From VBKO01 sp036393835 (GTDB taxonomy: Bacteria > Myxococcota > Myxococcia > Myxococcales > 40CM-4-68-19), in the NCBI GenBank assembly GCA_036393835.1, contig DASWGI010000112.1, forward strand, positions 1-56,254: 56,254 nt of DNA. The letters run 5' to 3'. The position numbers and the translations under genes are program-made. Below are positions 1 to 6,994 of this stretch, piece after piece (within the stretch, counting starts at the first letter, position 1; the number at the start of each line of letters is the position of its first letter). Under the pieces are notes generated by a model. The model ran no database searches. It saw nothing but the letters and a program-made list of their open reading frames with translations, and was not told the origin of the DNA.

Positions 1-2
1 TG

Positions 3-317
3 GTGGTGGGCGTCGACGCGAAAAACGCCGTCATCCTGGTGAACGCGGGCGACGTGCCGCCGGCGATCTCTGGACGCGCCCGCCTCTCGCGCCGCTCGGC
101 CATCCGCGCCGCGAAGTCGGCGCTGGCGGGGATGGTTCCGGGCGAGGTGGTGCGCGCGGCTCGCGGGTGGCGAGGGTTCGGGCAGGTCCTTCGCCCCGTC
201 TGGCGGGTGGATCTCGTCACCGCCCGTCCGCCCGGTGACTGGCGGACCTATGTCGACGCCGGGACCGGGAAGGTGCTCTTCCGCGCCGACCTCCGCACCA
301 CCGCCGCCACCCGGTAG
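3..317 (+). CDS. C-terminal end of a PepSY/propeptide-like protein (cut by left edge)
   Basis: Only the last ~104 residues are present; the frame is open to the left edge and the true start lies outside. The tail contains the pattern W-R-V-D-L then WRTYVDAGTGKVL, which resembles the end of PepSY or M4/M36 protease propeptide domains, where an aromatic-rich strand is followed by a 'VDAxTGxVL' turn. That family suggests a secreted or periplasmic protein, perhaps a protease precursor, but no catalytic part is visible. It converges on rlmH with a 19-bp gap. The assignment rests on one short motif, so treat the function as tentative. Confidence 0.5.
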   Translation: MVGVDAKNAVILVNAGDVPPAISGRARLSRRSAIRAAKSALAGMVPGEVVRAARGWRGFGQVLRPVWRVDLVTARPPGDWRTYVDAGTGKVLFRADLRTTAATR

Positions 318-336
318 GCCGGTCCTCGGCGCTCCG

Positions 337-783
337 TCACTTGTGGTACGGCCCGCCGCGCAGGATCTCGAACGCCCGGTACAGCTGCTCGAGCGCCACC
401 ACCCGGGCCAGCCGGTGCGGGAGGGTGAGGCGGGAGAGGCTCCAGTTGAACCGCGCCTCGCGCAGGACCAAAGGGCCCAGCCCCTCGTCGCCGCCCACGC
501 AGAGGGTGAGGGCCAGGGCGGAGTCGCGCAGGCGCGCGATGCGCCGCGACAGCTCGAGGCTGGTCGCCTGCGTGCCGCGCTCGTCGAGCGCCCACAGCTC
601 CCCGTGGGGAAGGCGCTTCGCCAGGATGCGCTCCGCCTCGCGGTCCTTCGCGTCGGGCCCGCTCGCCGCGGGGAGCTCGACCAGGTCCAGCGGGACGAAC
701 CGCCGGATGCGTTCGGCGTACTCCTGCGCTCCCTGCGCGGTGAACTCCTTGTCCCGGCCGACCGAGACGAGGCGGATCCGCAC
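337..783 (-). CDS. rlmH: 23S rRNA (pseudouridine1915-N3)-methyltransferase RlmH
   Basis: A 148-residue SPOUT methyltransferase, close to the ~155 residues usual for RlmH, which methylates pseudouridine 1915 in helix 69 of 23S rRNA on the 70S ribosome. The start MRIRLVSVGR and the C-terminal knot segment are diagnostic: a GGDEG loop that binds S-adenosylmethionine, then LTLPHRLARVVALEQLYRA and the terminal GGPYHK. The GTG start overlaps the rsfS stop by one base (TAGTG), so translation is probably coupled. It is the last gene of the leftward proB-proA-rsfS-rlmH cluster. Confidence 0.95.
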   Translation of the reverse strand: MRIRLVSVGRDKEFTAQGAQEYAERIRRFVPLDLVELPAASGPDAKDREAERILAKRLPHGELWALDERGTQATSLELSRRIARLRDSALALTLCVGGDEGLGPLVLREARFNWSLSRLTLPHRLARVVALEQLYRAFEILRGGPYHK

Positions 784-1181
784 TACGGCCGCGTCATCGG
801 CGCGTCGGACCAGAGGCCTTCGAGGTCGTAGTAGGCGCGCTCCTCGGCATGGAACACGTGCACCACCACGTCGCCGAAGTCGAGCAGCACCCACCGTCCC
901 CCGCGCCCGCCTTCCGACCCGATCAGCCGCTCTCCCGATTCGCGCAACGACTTCTCCACCGAGTCGGCTACCGCCTCCAGCTGGCGCTCGTTGGTGCCCG
1001 AGCAGATGACCAGGAAGTCGGCATAGGTCGCCCTGCCGCGCAGGTCGACCAGCACCACGTCGTCGGCCTTCTTCTCCAGCGCGGCCTCGGCCGCGTGGCG
1101 GGCAGTGCTCTCCGCGTCGTGCGCGTGCGCGCGGGCGCGCGCGGGATTCATGGCGCTCAGTGCGATCGGGACGTTCTGCAT
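783..1181 (-). CDS. rsfS: Ribosomal silencing factor RsfS
   Basis: A 132-residue protein of the RsfS/Iojap family, which binds uL14 on the 50S subunit and blocks subunit joining when nutrients are short. The core KADDVVLVDLRGRATYADF, the CSGTNERQLEAVAD helix and the WVLLDFGDVVVHVFH strand match the family; the end carries the usual EERAYYDLEGLWSDAP motif. The ATG start is supported by a strong AGGAGG a few bases upstream. It sits 26 bp after proA. The nadD gene that often lies between proA and rsfS in related genomes is absent here. Confidence 0.95.
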   Translation of the reverse strand: MQNVPIALSAMNPARARAHAHDAESTARHAAEAALEKKADDVVLVDLRGRATYADFLVICSGTNERQLEAVADSVEKSLRESGERLIGSEGGRGGRWVLLDFGDVVVHVFHAEERAYYDLEGLWSDAPMTRP

Positions 1182-1207
1182 CCGTTTCCTTCCTCCTCGT
1201 GTCGCGT

Positions 1208-2467
1208 TCACGTACGTACCTGCCCATCGCCCCGCACCACGAACCGGGTGCAGGTCAGCTCGCGCAGCCCCATCGGGCCGTACGCGTGCAGCTTGCTGGT
1301 CGAGATGCCGATCTCGGCCCCCAGGCCCAGCTCGCCGCCGTCGTTGAAGCGGGTCGACGCGTTCACCAGCGTGCAGCTCGCGTCGACCTCCCTCACGAAC
1401 CTCTCGGCGAGCTGACCGTCGCGCGTGCAGATGGCCTCGGTGTGGCGCGAACCGTAACGCGCGATGTGCCCCAGCGCACCCTCGACGCCGTCCACCACCG
1501 CCACCGCCAGGGTCAGGTCGAGGAACTCCCGGCCGAAGTCGTCGGGCGCGGCCGGACGCGCGCCAGGCAGCCAGGGGAGCGCCCGCGCATCGGCGCGCAG
1601 CTCGACGCCGGCCGCCTGCAGCGCCGGGCCCAGCCGCGGCAGCGCCTGCGCGGCGATGCGGGCGTCGACCAGCAAGCACTCCAGCGCGTTGCACACCCCG
1701 GGCCGCTGCGCCTTCGCATTCACCGCGATGCTCTCCGCCTGCCCGAGGTCCGCGTCGGCCGCGACGTAGAGGTGGCAGACGCCTTGGTAGTGCCTCACCA
1801 CCGGGATGCGCGACCGCTCCGCCACGAATCGGATCAGCGAGGTCCCGCCCCTTGGGATGCACAGGTCGATCCGCTCGTCCTGCTGCAGGAGCGTGTCGAG
1901 CAGCGCGCGGTCGGGCGGCACCAACTGCACCGCGTCCTCCGGCAGGCCCGCCTTCTCCAGGGCGCGCTGGAACGCCTCCACCAGGACGGAGTTGCTCTGC
2001 AGCGCCTCCGACCCGCCGCGCAAGAGCGTCGCGTTGCCGCTGCGCAGGCACAGGGCGGCAGCGTCGGCCGTGACCCCGGGGCGCGATTCGTAGATCAGCA
2101 GCACCACGCCCAGGGGGGCCCGGACCCGCTCGACGCGCAGGCCGTTGGGCCGGGTGGTCCGCTCCACCACCTCGCCCACCGGATCGGGCAGCGCGGCCAC
2201 CTCGCGCACGGCCCGGGCGAGGTCCGAAAGCCGTCCGGCGTCGAGCCGGAGCCGATCCAGGAACGCCGCGTTCTGGCCGGCCGCGCCGCGCAGGTCGGCC
2301 GCATTCGCCGCCTCCATCGCGGTCGCCACGCGGGGCGACTCCAGCTCGGCCGCGAAGAACTGCAGCGCGCGGGCGCGCTGGTCGGAGGAGCCGCGCACCA
2401 GCTCGCGAGACGCGGTGCGCGCGCGCTCGGCCAGCTCGACGGCCAGAAGCTCCCGCTCCACGCTCAC
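1208..2467 (-). CDS. proA: Glutamate-5-semialdehyde dehydrogenase (gamma-glutamyl phosphate reductase) ProA
   Basis: A 419-residue aldehyde-dehydrogenase-fold enzyme that reduces gamma-glutamyl phosphate with NADPH, the second step of proline synthesis. Recognisable segments are PLGVVLLIYESRPGVTADAAALCLRSGNA (cofactor side), IPRGGTSLIRFV, the active-site region QRPGVCNALE with the catalytic cysteine, and the C-terminal NASTRFNDGGELGLGAEIGIST. Its length is normal. The GTG start overlaps the proB stop in a GTGA, so ProB and ProA should be made together, which suits an unstable acyl-phosphate intermediate. Confidence 0.97.
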   Translation of the reverse strand: MSVERELLAVELAERARTASRELVRGSSDQRARALQFFAAELESPRVATAMEAANAADLRGAAGQNAAFLDRLRLDAGRLSDLARAVREVAALPDPVGEVVERTTRPNGLRVERVRAPLGVVLLIYESRPGVTADAAALCLRSGNATLLRGGSEALQSNSVLVEAFQRALEKAGLPEDAVQLVPPDRALLDTLLQQDERIDLCIPRGGTSLIRFVAERSRIPVVRHYQGVCHLYVAADADLGQAESIAVNAKAQRPGVCNALECLLVDARIAAQALPRLGPALQAAGVELRADARALPWLPGARPAAPDDFGREFLDLTLAVAVVDGVEGALGHIARYGSRHTEAICTRDGQLAERFVREVDASCTLVNASTRFNDGGELGLGAEIGISTSKLHAYGPMGLRELTCTRFVVRGDGQVRT

Positions 2468-3609
2468 TGGTGCACCACCAGGTCGTCGCGGTGGACGACG
2501 CAGTCGAGGAGCCGGTAGCCGAGCCGCGCCTCGATCTCGGTGCTGCGCAGCCCCGCGATGCGGCGCACCTCGTCGGCGGCGTACACCGCCAGGCCGCGCG
2601 CGAACGGCCGGCCGTCGAGGGAGACGATCTCCACGGGATCGCCCTGTGCGAAGCTGCCGCGCACCTCGCGCACTCCGGAAGGCAGCAGGCTCTTCTTGCC
2701 CTCGAGCACGGCGGTGCGCGCGCCGTCGTCGACCCGCAGCTCGCCGCGCGCCTTGAGGTCGAGCATCCACCGCTGCCGCAGCCGCAGCCGCTCTCCCTGG
2801 GGGAGGACCAGCGTGCCCACGTCCTCGCCGAGGAGCAGCCGCTGCAGCGCCCGCGGCTCGCCGGGGATGATGGCGCAGGGCACGCCCGCCTCGGTGGCCC
2901 GCCGCGCGGCGCGCAGCTTGGTGACCATCCCTCCGGTGCCCACCTGGCCGGCGGCGTCGCCCGCCAAGGCTTCCACCGCCGGCGTGATGCGATCGATCAC
3001 GGAGATCCGCTGTGCGTCGGGGTCCTTGCGCGGGTCCGCCGAGCAGACGCCTACCGCGTCGGTGAGGATGACCAGGAGGTCCGCCTCGACCAGGTCGACC
3101 ACCATCGCCGCGAGCGCATCGTTGTCGCCGAACTTGATCTCCTCGACGGAGACGGTGTCGTTCTCGTTGATGACCGGCACCACGCCGCGCTCGACCAGCG
3201 CGCCGAGCGCGCGGCGCGCGTTCAAGTAGCGGCCGCGGTGCGCGATGTCCGCGTGGGTGAGCAAGACCTGCGCGCAGATCAGGCCGCGCGCCTCGAAGGC
3301 GTCGTCGTACAGGCGCATCAGCCGGCTCTGGCCGGCGGCCGCCGCCGCCTGCTTGAGCGCCATCTCGCGGGGGCGCGCAGGGAGCTGCAGGCGCTCGACG
3401 CCGAGGGCGACCGCGCCGCTCGACACCAAGACGGGCAGCCGCGCGCCCCCGCCCGCCACCGCGGCGACGTCGTCGCAAAGGGCCGAGAATCGTTCGCGAT
3501 CCAGCGTAGGGGCGCCCGCCTGCCCGCCCCGTCCCGCCAGCACCGCGGAGCCGATCTTGATCACCGGCCGCCGGGTCTGGGCGAGTTGGGTTCGGGGGCT
3601 CTGCGTCAT
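2464..3609 (-). CDS. proB: Glutamate 5-kinase ProB with C-terminal PUA domain
   Basis: A 381-residue enzyme that phosphorylates glutamate to start proline synthesis. The N-terminal amino-acid-kinase domain shows VIKIGSAVL, SSGAVALG, NENDTVSVEEIKFGDND and QVGTGGMVTKL; a PUA domain fills about residues 280-375, as in the long ProB forms controlled by proline feedback. I chose the ATG at 3609 (MTQSPRTQL) because an in-frame start 11 codons upstream lies in poorly conserved sequence and overlaps a -10-like TATCGT (3633-3638) from which transcription would begin near 3626. First gene of the four-gene operon. Confidence 0.96.
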   Translation of the reverse strand: MTQSPRTQLAQTRRPVIKIGSAVLAGRGGQAGAPTLDRERFSALCDDVAAVAGGGARLPVLVSSGAVALGVERLQLPARPREMALKQAAAAAGQSRLMRLYDDAFEARGLICAQVLLTHADIAHRGRYLNARRALGALVERGVVPVINENDTVSVEEIKFGDNDALAAMVVDLVEADLLVILTDAVGVCSADPRKDPDAQRISVIDRITPAVEALAGDAAGQVGTGGMVTKLRAARRATEAGVPCAIIPGEPRALQRLLLGEDVGTLVLPQGERLRLRQRWMLDLKARGELRVDDGARTAVLEGKKSLLPSGVREVRGSFAQGDPVEIVSLDGRPFARGLAVYAADEVRRIAGLRSTEIEARLGYRLLDCVVHRDDLVVHQ

Positions 3610-3670
3610 CGGAAGCGCATCTGCGCACCCGTACGATAGCAAAGCCCCCGACTCGGTGCAGAGCCGCTAC

Positions 3671-4039
3671 CTACTCCGCGCGCAAGCAGACGGCCTCGAC
3701 GTTGTGGCCGTCGGGGTCGAGGACGAACGCCGCGTAGTACGTCTCGCCGTAGCTCGGCCTCGGGCCCGGTTTTCCGTTGTCTTTACCGCCGGCCGCGAGC
3801 GCGGCCGCGTGGAAGCGCTGGACGGATGCGCGGTCCTTGGCCTGGAAGGCCAGGTGGAGCGCGCTCCCGGTCCGGCCGGCCCCGAGCCACAGCTGAGGGG
3901 CGCCCGGCCTGCCGAACCCGGCGGACCCGGCCTGCGCGTCGTGGGACTCGAGGCCGTACCCGAGCGGCTCCAGGGCGGCGCGATAGAAGCTCAAGCTCCT
4001 GGCGAAATCCGACACCGGCAATCCGACGTGGTCGAACAT
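3671..4039 (-). CDS. VOC-superfamily (glyoxalase/bleomycin resistance-like) protein
   Basis: A 122-residue protein with one vicinal-oxygen-chelate module pair: MFDHVGLPVSDFARSLSFYRAAL at the start and YYAAFVLDPDGHNVEAVC at the end. The initial His and the late Glu are positioned like metal ligands of glyoxalase-type enzymes. The substrate cannot be told from sequence. The ATG has a clear GGAGG upstream. It is divergent from the AraC-type regulator that starts 114 bp away, so that regulator may control it; this is inferred from position only. Confidence 0.85.
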   Translation of the reverse strand: MFDHVGLPVSDFARSLSFYRAALEPLGYGLESHDAQAGSAGFGRPGAPQLWLGAGRTGSALHLAFQAKDRASVQRFHAAALAAGGKDNGKPGPRPSYGETYYAAFVLDPDGHNVEAVCLRAE

Positions 4040-4152
4040 GGTTTCCTCCGAGGGTGGAGACCGCCAGGTACCGCGCCGCGCGCGCGGCGTCTTGGCGAAA
4101 GTTGCGGTGCCCGCCACCCGTCCGGTTGCGACGCCTCGTCTACCCGAGCAGG

Positions 4153-5004
4153 ATGCCGGCCATGACGGTGGCGGTGCGGCGGACGAGTTGCGCTCCGGGC
4201 ATCTGCATGACGGACGTGCTCTGCAGCGCGGGGCCGGGGGACGCGCCGTTCGAGGAGTGGCACGCCATCGCGTCCGTCGCGTTCGTCACGCAGGGCGGGT
4301 TCGGGTACCGGTGCAGCGCCGGCTCGGCCGCGCTCGGGCCCGGCGCCGTGCTGCTGGGAAACGCGCGCGGCGCCTACACCTGCACGCACCTCGCTCCCGG
4401 CGGCGACCGCTGCCTCTCGTTCGGCTATTCCGCCGAGGTGGTGGAGGAAGTCGCCGCCTCGGCCGGCGCCACCGGGCGTTTCCGGCGCGCGGCCCTGCCC
4501 GCCGCGCCCGCCTTCGCCGCCCTGCCGGCACTGGCTTTGTCCGCGGTCGAGGGCGCCGGACCGTCGCTGGAGGAGATCGCGGTCGAGGCGCTCGGCCGGG
4601 CGCTCTCCGCGGACGCCGGGGACGGGGCGGGCGCGCCGCTGCGCGCGCGCGACGAGCGCCGGGCAATCGAGGCGATGCGCTCGATCGACGCGGGCGCTTC
4701 CGAGCCGCTCAGCTTGGGAGAGATGGCCGGCCGGGCGGGGCTGGGCCGGTTCCACTTCCTGCGCGCGTTCCGCGGCGCGACCGGCACCACGCCGCACCAG
4801 TACCTGCTCGCGGCCCGCCTGCGCCGGGCTGCGCGGCTGCTCCTGACCACCTCGCTGCCAGTCACCGAGGTCGCGCTGGAGGCCGGGTTCGGCGATCTCT
4901 CCAACTTCATCCGCACCTTCCGCCGCGCGGCCGGCCGGTCGCCGCGCGCGTTCCGGCTGCAGGGCGGCGCTCCCGGCCGCGCGCCTGTCCGGCGGCCCGG
5001 CTGA
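4153..5004 (+). CDS. AraC-family transcriptional regulator
   Basis: A 283-residue regulator. The C-terminal third has the two helix-turn-helix motifs of the AraC family: LSLGEMAGRAGLGRFHFLRAFRGATGTTPHQYL and LPVTEVALEAGFGDLSNFIRTFRRAAGRSPRAFR, ending a few residues before the stop. The N-terminal ~150 residues are rich in Ala and Gly and look like a cupin-type sensing domain (a CxCxH-like cluster is present around YTCTHLAPGGDRC). An ATG nine bases further on (4162) is an equally good start with a better placed GAGCAGG. It is divergent from the VOC gene, its likely target. Confidence 0.85.
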   Translation: MPAMTVAVRRTSCAPGICMTDVLCSAGPGDAPFEEWHAIASVAFVTQGGFGYRCSAGSAALGPGAVLLGNARGAYTCTHLAPGGDRCLSFGYSAEVVEEVAASAGATGRFRRAALPAAPAFAALPALALSAVEGAGPSLEEIAVEALGRALSADAGDGAGAPLRARDERRAIEAMRSIDAGASEPLSLGEMAGRAGLGRFHFLRAFRGATGTTPHQYLLAARLRRAARLLLTTSLPVTEVALEAGFGDLSNFIRTFRRAAGRSPRAFRLQGGAPGRAPVRRPG

Positions 5005-5034
5005 GGACGCTTTCGCCTGCCTTGGGCGGCGTCC
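5005..5034 (+). terminator. Stem-loop after the AraC gene
   Basis: Directly after the TGA, GGACGC pairs with GCGTCC and an inner CGCC pairs with GGCG around a short loop. No U-tract follows, so termination is only a possibility; it could also stabilise the 3' end. Confidence 0.35.
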
Positions 5035-5035
5035 A

Positions 5036-5041
5036 TATGCT
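5036..5041 (+). promoter_or_regulatory. -10-like element TATGCT upstream of hflX
   Basis: TATGCT fits the TANNNT pattern and would place the transcript start near 5048, leaving a ~32-base leader that includes the GGAG at 5071-5074. No convincing -35 was seen. Confidence 0.35.
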
Positions 5042-5079
5042 AAGACCCAGGGCGCGGCCACCGCGCCGCGGGAGCAGGT

Positions 5080-6870
5080 ACGCGCGACGACCTGTACGGC
5101 AACACCGCGGGCCTGAAGGCGAGCCACTCCCGGCGGCTCCTCGCCACCTACCGCCGCCGCGTCCAGCCACGCGAGCTGTGCTCGCCGGAGCTGGCCCGCC
5201 ACCTGAGCGAGCTGTCGCGCGAGATCGGCCGCCAGATCGGCGTGCTGCTCAACCGCCGCGGCGAGGTCGAGTACGTCATCGTCGGCGACGCCCGCCAGAT
5301 CGAGTTGCCCGACGTTGGCCGCGCCCGCGCCGGCCAGCTCCGTCTGCGCGGTCTGCGCCTGGTGCACACGCACCTCAAGGACGAGCCGCTCACGCGCGAC
5401 GACCTGACCGACCTGGTCCTGCTGCGGCTCGACGCCATGGCGGCGGTGGTGGCGCGCGACGACGGCCTGCCGGGCAAGGTCTACCTGGCCACCTTGCTCC
5501 CGTTCAATCCGGGCGGCGACCTCTACCGCCAGGAGCAGGCGCCGTCGGTGCCTGATCTGGTGTTCGACGCGCTGGCACAGGTTGCGGCGCTGGAGCAGGA
5601 GATGGCCCGCGCCGCCCCGGGCCGGGCGGTGGGGAGCGAGGGCCGCGCCCTGCTGGTCGGGGCGTTCACCGGCGCCCGCCGCGCCGCCGAGGATTCCATG
5701 GCCGAGCTGCGCGAGCTGTCGCGCACCGCCGGCGTGGAGGTGCTCGACGTGATGCTGCAGGGCCGGAAGGAGATCGATCCGCGCACCGTCGTCGGCCAGG
5801 GGAAGCTGCAGGACATCCTGGTGAGGTCGATGGCGCTGGGCGCCGATCTGCTCGTCTTCGACCGCGACCTGTCGCCGTCGCAGGCGCGCCACATCGGCGA
5901 GGCGACCTCGCTGCGCATCATCGACCGCACCCAGCTCATCCTCGACATCTTCGCCCAGCGGGCGCGGAGCGCGGACGGCAAGCTGCAGGTCGAGCTGGCG
6001 CAGCTCAAGTACCTTTTGCCGCGCCTGGTGGGTCGCGACGACTCGCTCTCGCGCCTGGCGGGCGGCATCGGCGGGCGCGGACCCGGCGAGACGAAGCTGG
6101 AGGTGGACCGCCGCCGCGTGCGCGAGCGCATCTCGCACCTCGAGGACCGCATCGACCGGCTCAGCGCCGATCGCGCCACGCGCCGCCGGCAGCGCAGCCG
6201 CGCCGGCGTGCCCGTGATCTCGATCGTGGGCTATACCAACGCGGGCAAGAGCACCCTGCTCAACGCCCTGACCGACTCCGAGGTGCTGGCCCAGGACATC
6301 CTCTTCGCCACCCTCGACCCGACCAGCCGCAGGCTGCGCTTTCCTGGGAGGAGGGCGGCTTTGCCGACCGACGGGCCGAAGGCCGAAGGCCGAAGGCATG
6401 TGGAAGCGAGGGCGGCTTTGCCGACCGACGGGCCGAAGGCCGAAGGCCGAAGGCATGTGGAAGCCGGCGAGGTGATCATCACCGACACGGTGGGATTCAT
6501 CCGCGACCTGCCTCGCGACCTTCTCGCCGCCTTCCGCGCCACGCTCGAGGAGCTGGAGGAGGCCGATCTCCTGCTGCACGTCGTCGACGCGTCGGATCCG
6601 CGGCACGCCGAGCAGGCGCGCGCGGTGGAAGCGGTGCTCTCCGGCCTCGACCTGGAAGGCACGCCCCGCCTCCTGGTCTTCAACAAGCTGGACCGCGACC
6701 CGGACGCCGCCCGGGCGCTCGCCCACCGCGAGGGAGGAGTGGCGGTGTCGGCCCGGACGCGCGAAGGCTTCCCGGAGCTGCTCGCCCGGTGCGAGGAGGT
6801 CCTGTGGCGGCGCGGGCGCGTGCAGGCGCCGGGCCCGGAGCCCGAGTTCGTGCGTCCTCGGCACGGCTGA
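5080..6870 (+). CDS. hflX: GTPase HflX with apparent ACG start and in-frame repeat insertion
   Basis: A 596-residue ribosome-associated GTPase that rescues or splits stalled ribosomes. From the N-terminus: an HflX extension (DLYGNTAGLKASH), the GTP-bdg HflX-N region with VVGQGKLQDI and the coiled helix GGRGPGETKLEVDRRRVRERI, then the G domain with P-loop GYTNAGKST near residue 384, G2 around FATLDPTSRRL, G3 DTVGF near 469 and G4 NKLD. Between a stop at 5041 and a GTG at 5242 no ATG, GTG or TTG is in frame, yet the conserved N-terminus is fully open; an ACG at 5080 lies 5 bases after GGAG. Residues ~424-462 between G2 and G3 are an insertion made of two 19-residue repeats. Confidence 0.9.
   Translation, partial: TRDDLYGNTAGLKASHSRRLLATYRRRVQPRELCSPELARHLSELSREIGRQIGVLLNRRGEVEYVIVGDARQIELPDVGRARAGQLRLRGLRLVHTHLKDEPLTRDDLTDLVLLRLDAMAAVVARDDGLPGKVYLATLLPFNPGGDLYRQEQAPSVPDLVFDALAQVAALEQEMARAAPGRAVGSEGRALLVGAFTGARRAAEDSMAELRELSRTAGVEVLDVMLQGRKEIDPRTVVGQGKLQDILVRSMALGADLLVFDRDLSPSQARHIGEATSLRIIDRTQLILDIFAQRARSADGKLQVELAQLKYLLPRLVGRDDSLSRLAGGIGGRGPGETKLEVDRRRVRERISHLEDRIDRLSADRATRRRQRSRAGVPVISIVGYTNAGKSTLLNALTDSEVLAQDILFATLDPTSRRLRFPGRRAALPTDGPKAEGRRHVEARAALPTDGPKAEGRRHVEAGEVIITDTVGFIRDLPRDLLAAFRATLEELEEADLLLHVVDASDPRHAEQARAVEAVLSGLDLEGTPRLLVFNKLDRDPDAARALAHREGGVAVSARTREGFPELLARCEEVLWRRGRVQAPGPEPEFVRPRHG
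6351..6464 (+). repeat. Exact 57-bp tandem repeat (2 copies) inside hflX
   Basis: Copies at 6351-6407 and 6408-6464 are identical. Each encodes RAALPTDGPKAEGRRHVEA-type sequence in the hflX frame. The unit is built from GGCCGAAGG-type steps that can fold (GGCCgaaGGCC, CGGCtttGCCG). It replaces the short loop between G2 and G3, so the ancestral gene probably lacked it. No other copy was found in the window. Confidence 0.95.
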
Positions 6871-6947
6871 CCAACTCGTTCCCGTCCAGCGAGCGCGCGG
6901 CCGCGTCCCGAAGCGGCTAGAACGCATCCCATGAGGTCCGCGCCATG

Positions 6948-6982
6948 AAAAAGCGTAGCGCCGCCGAATACGGCGGCGGCTA
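6948..6982 (-). terminator. Dispersed palindrome, copy A (T-tract on minus strand)
   Basis: A 27-bp palindrome at 6956-6982 with arms TAGCGCCGCCG and CGGCGGCGGCTA, flanked on its left by five A, which read as a TTTTT tract after the hairpin on the minus strand. It is the exact reverse complement of the copy at 28788-28814. No leftward gene ends here, so in this place it may block antisense transcription or act as a hairpin for hflX messages. Confidence 0.6.
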
Positions 6983-6994
6983 GACTCGCCGTCC

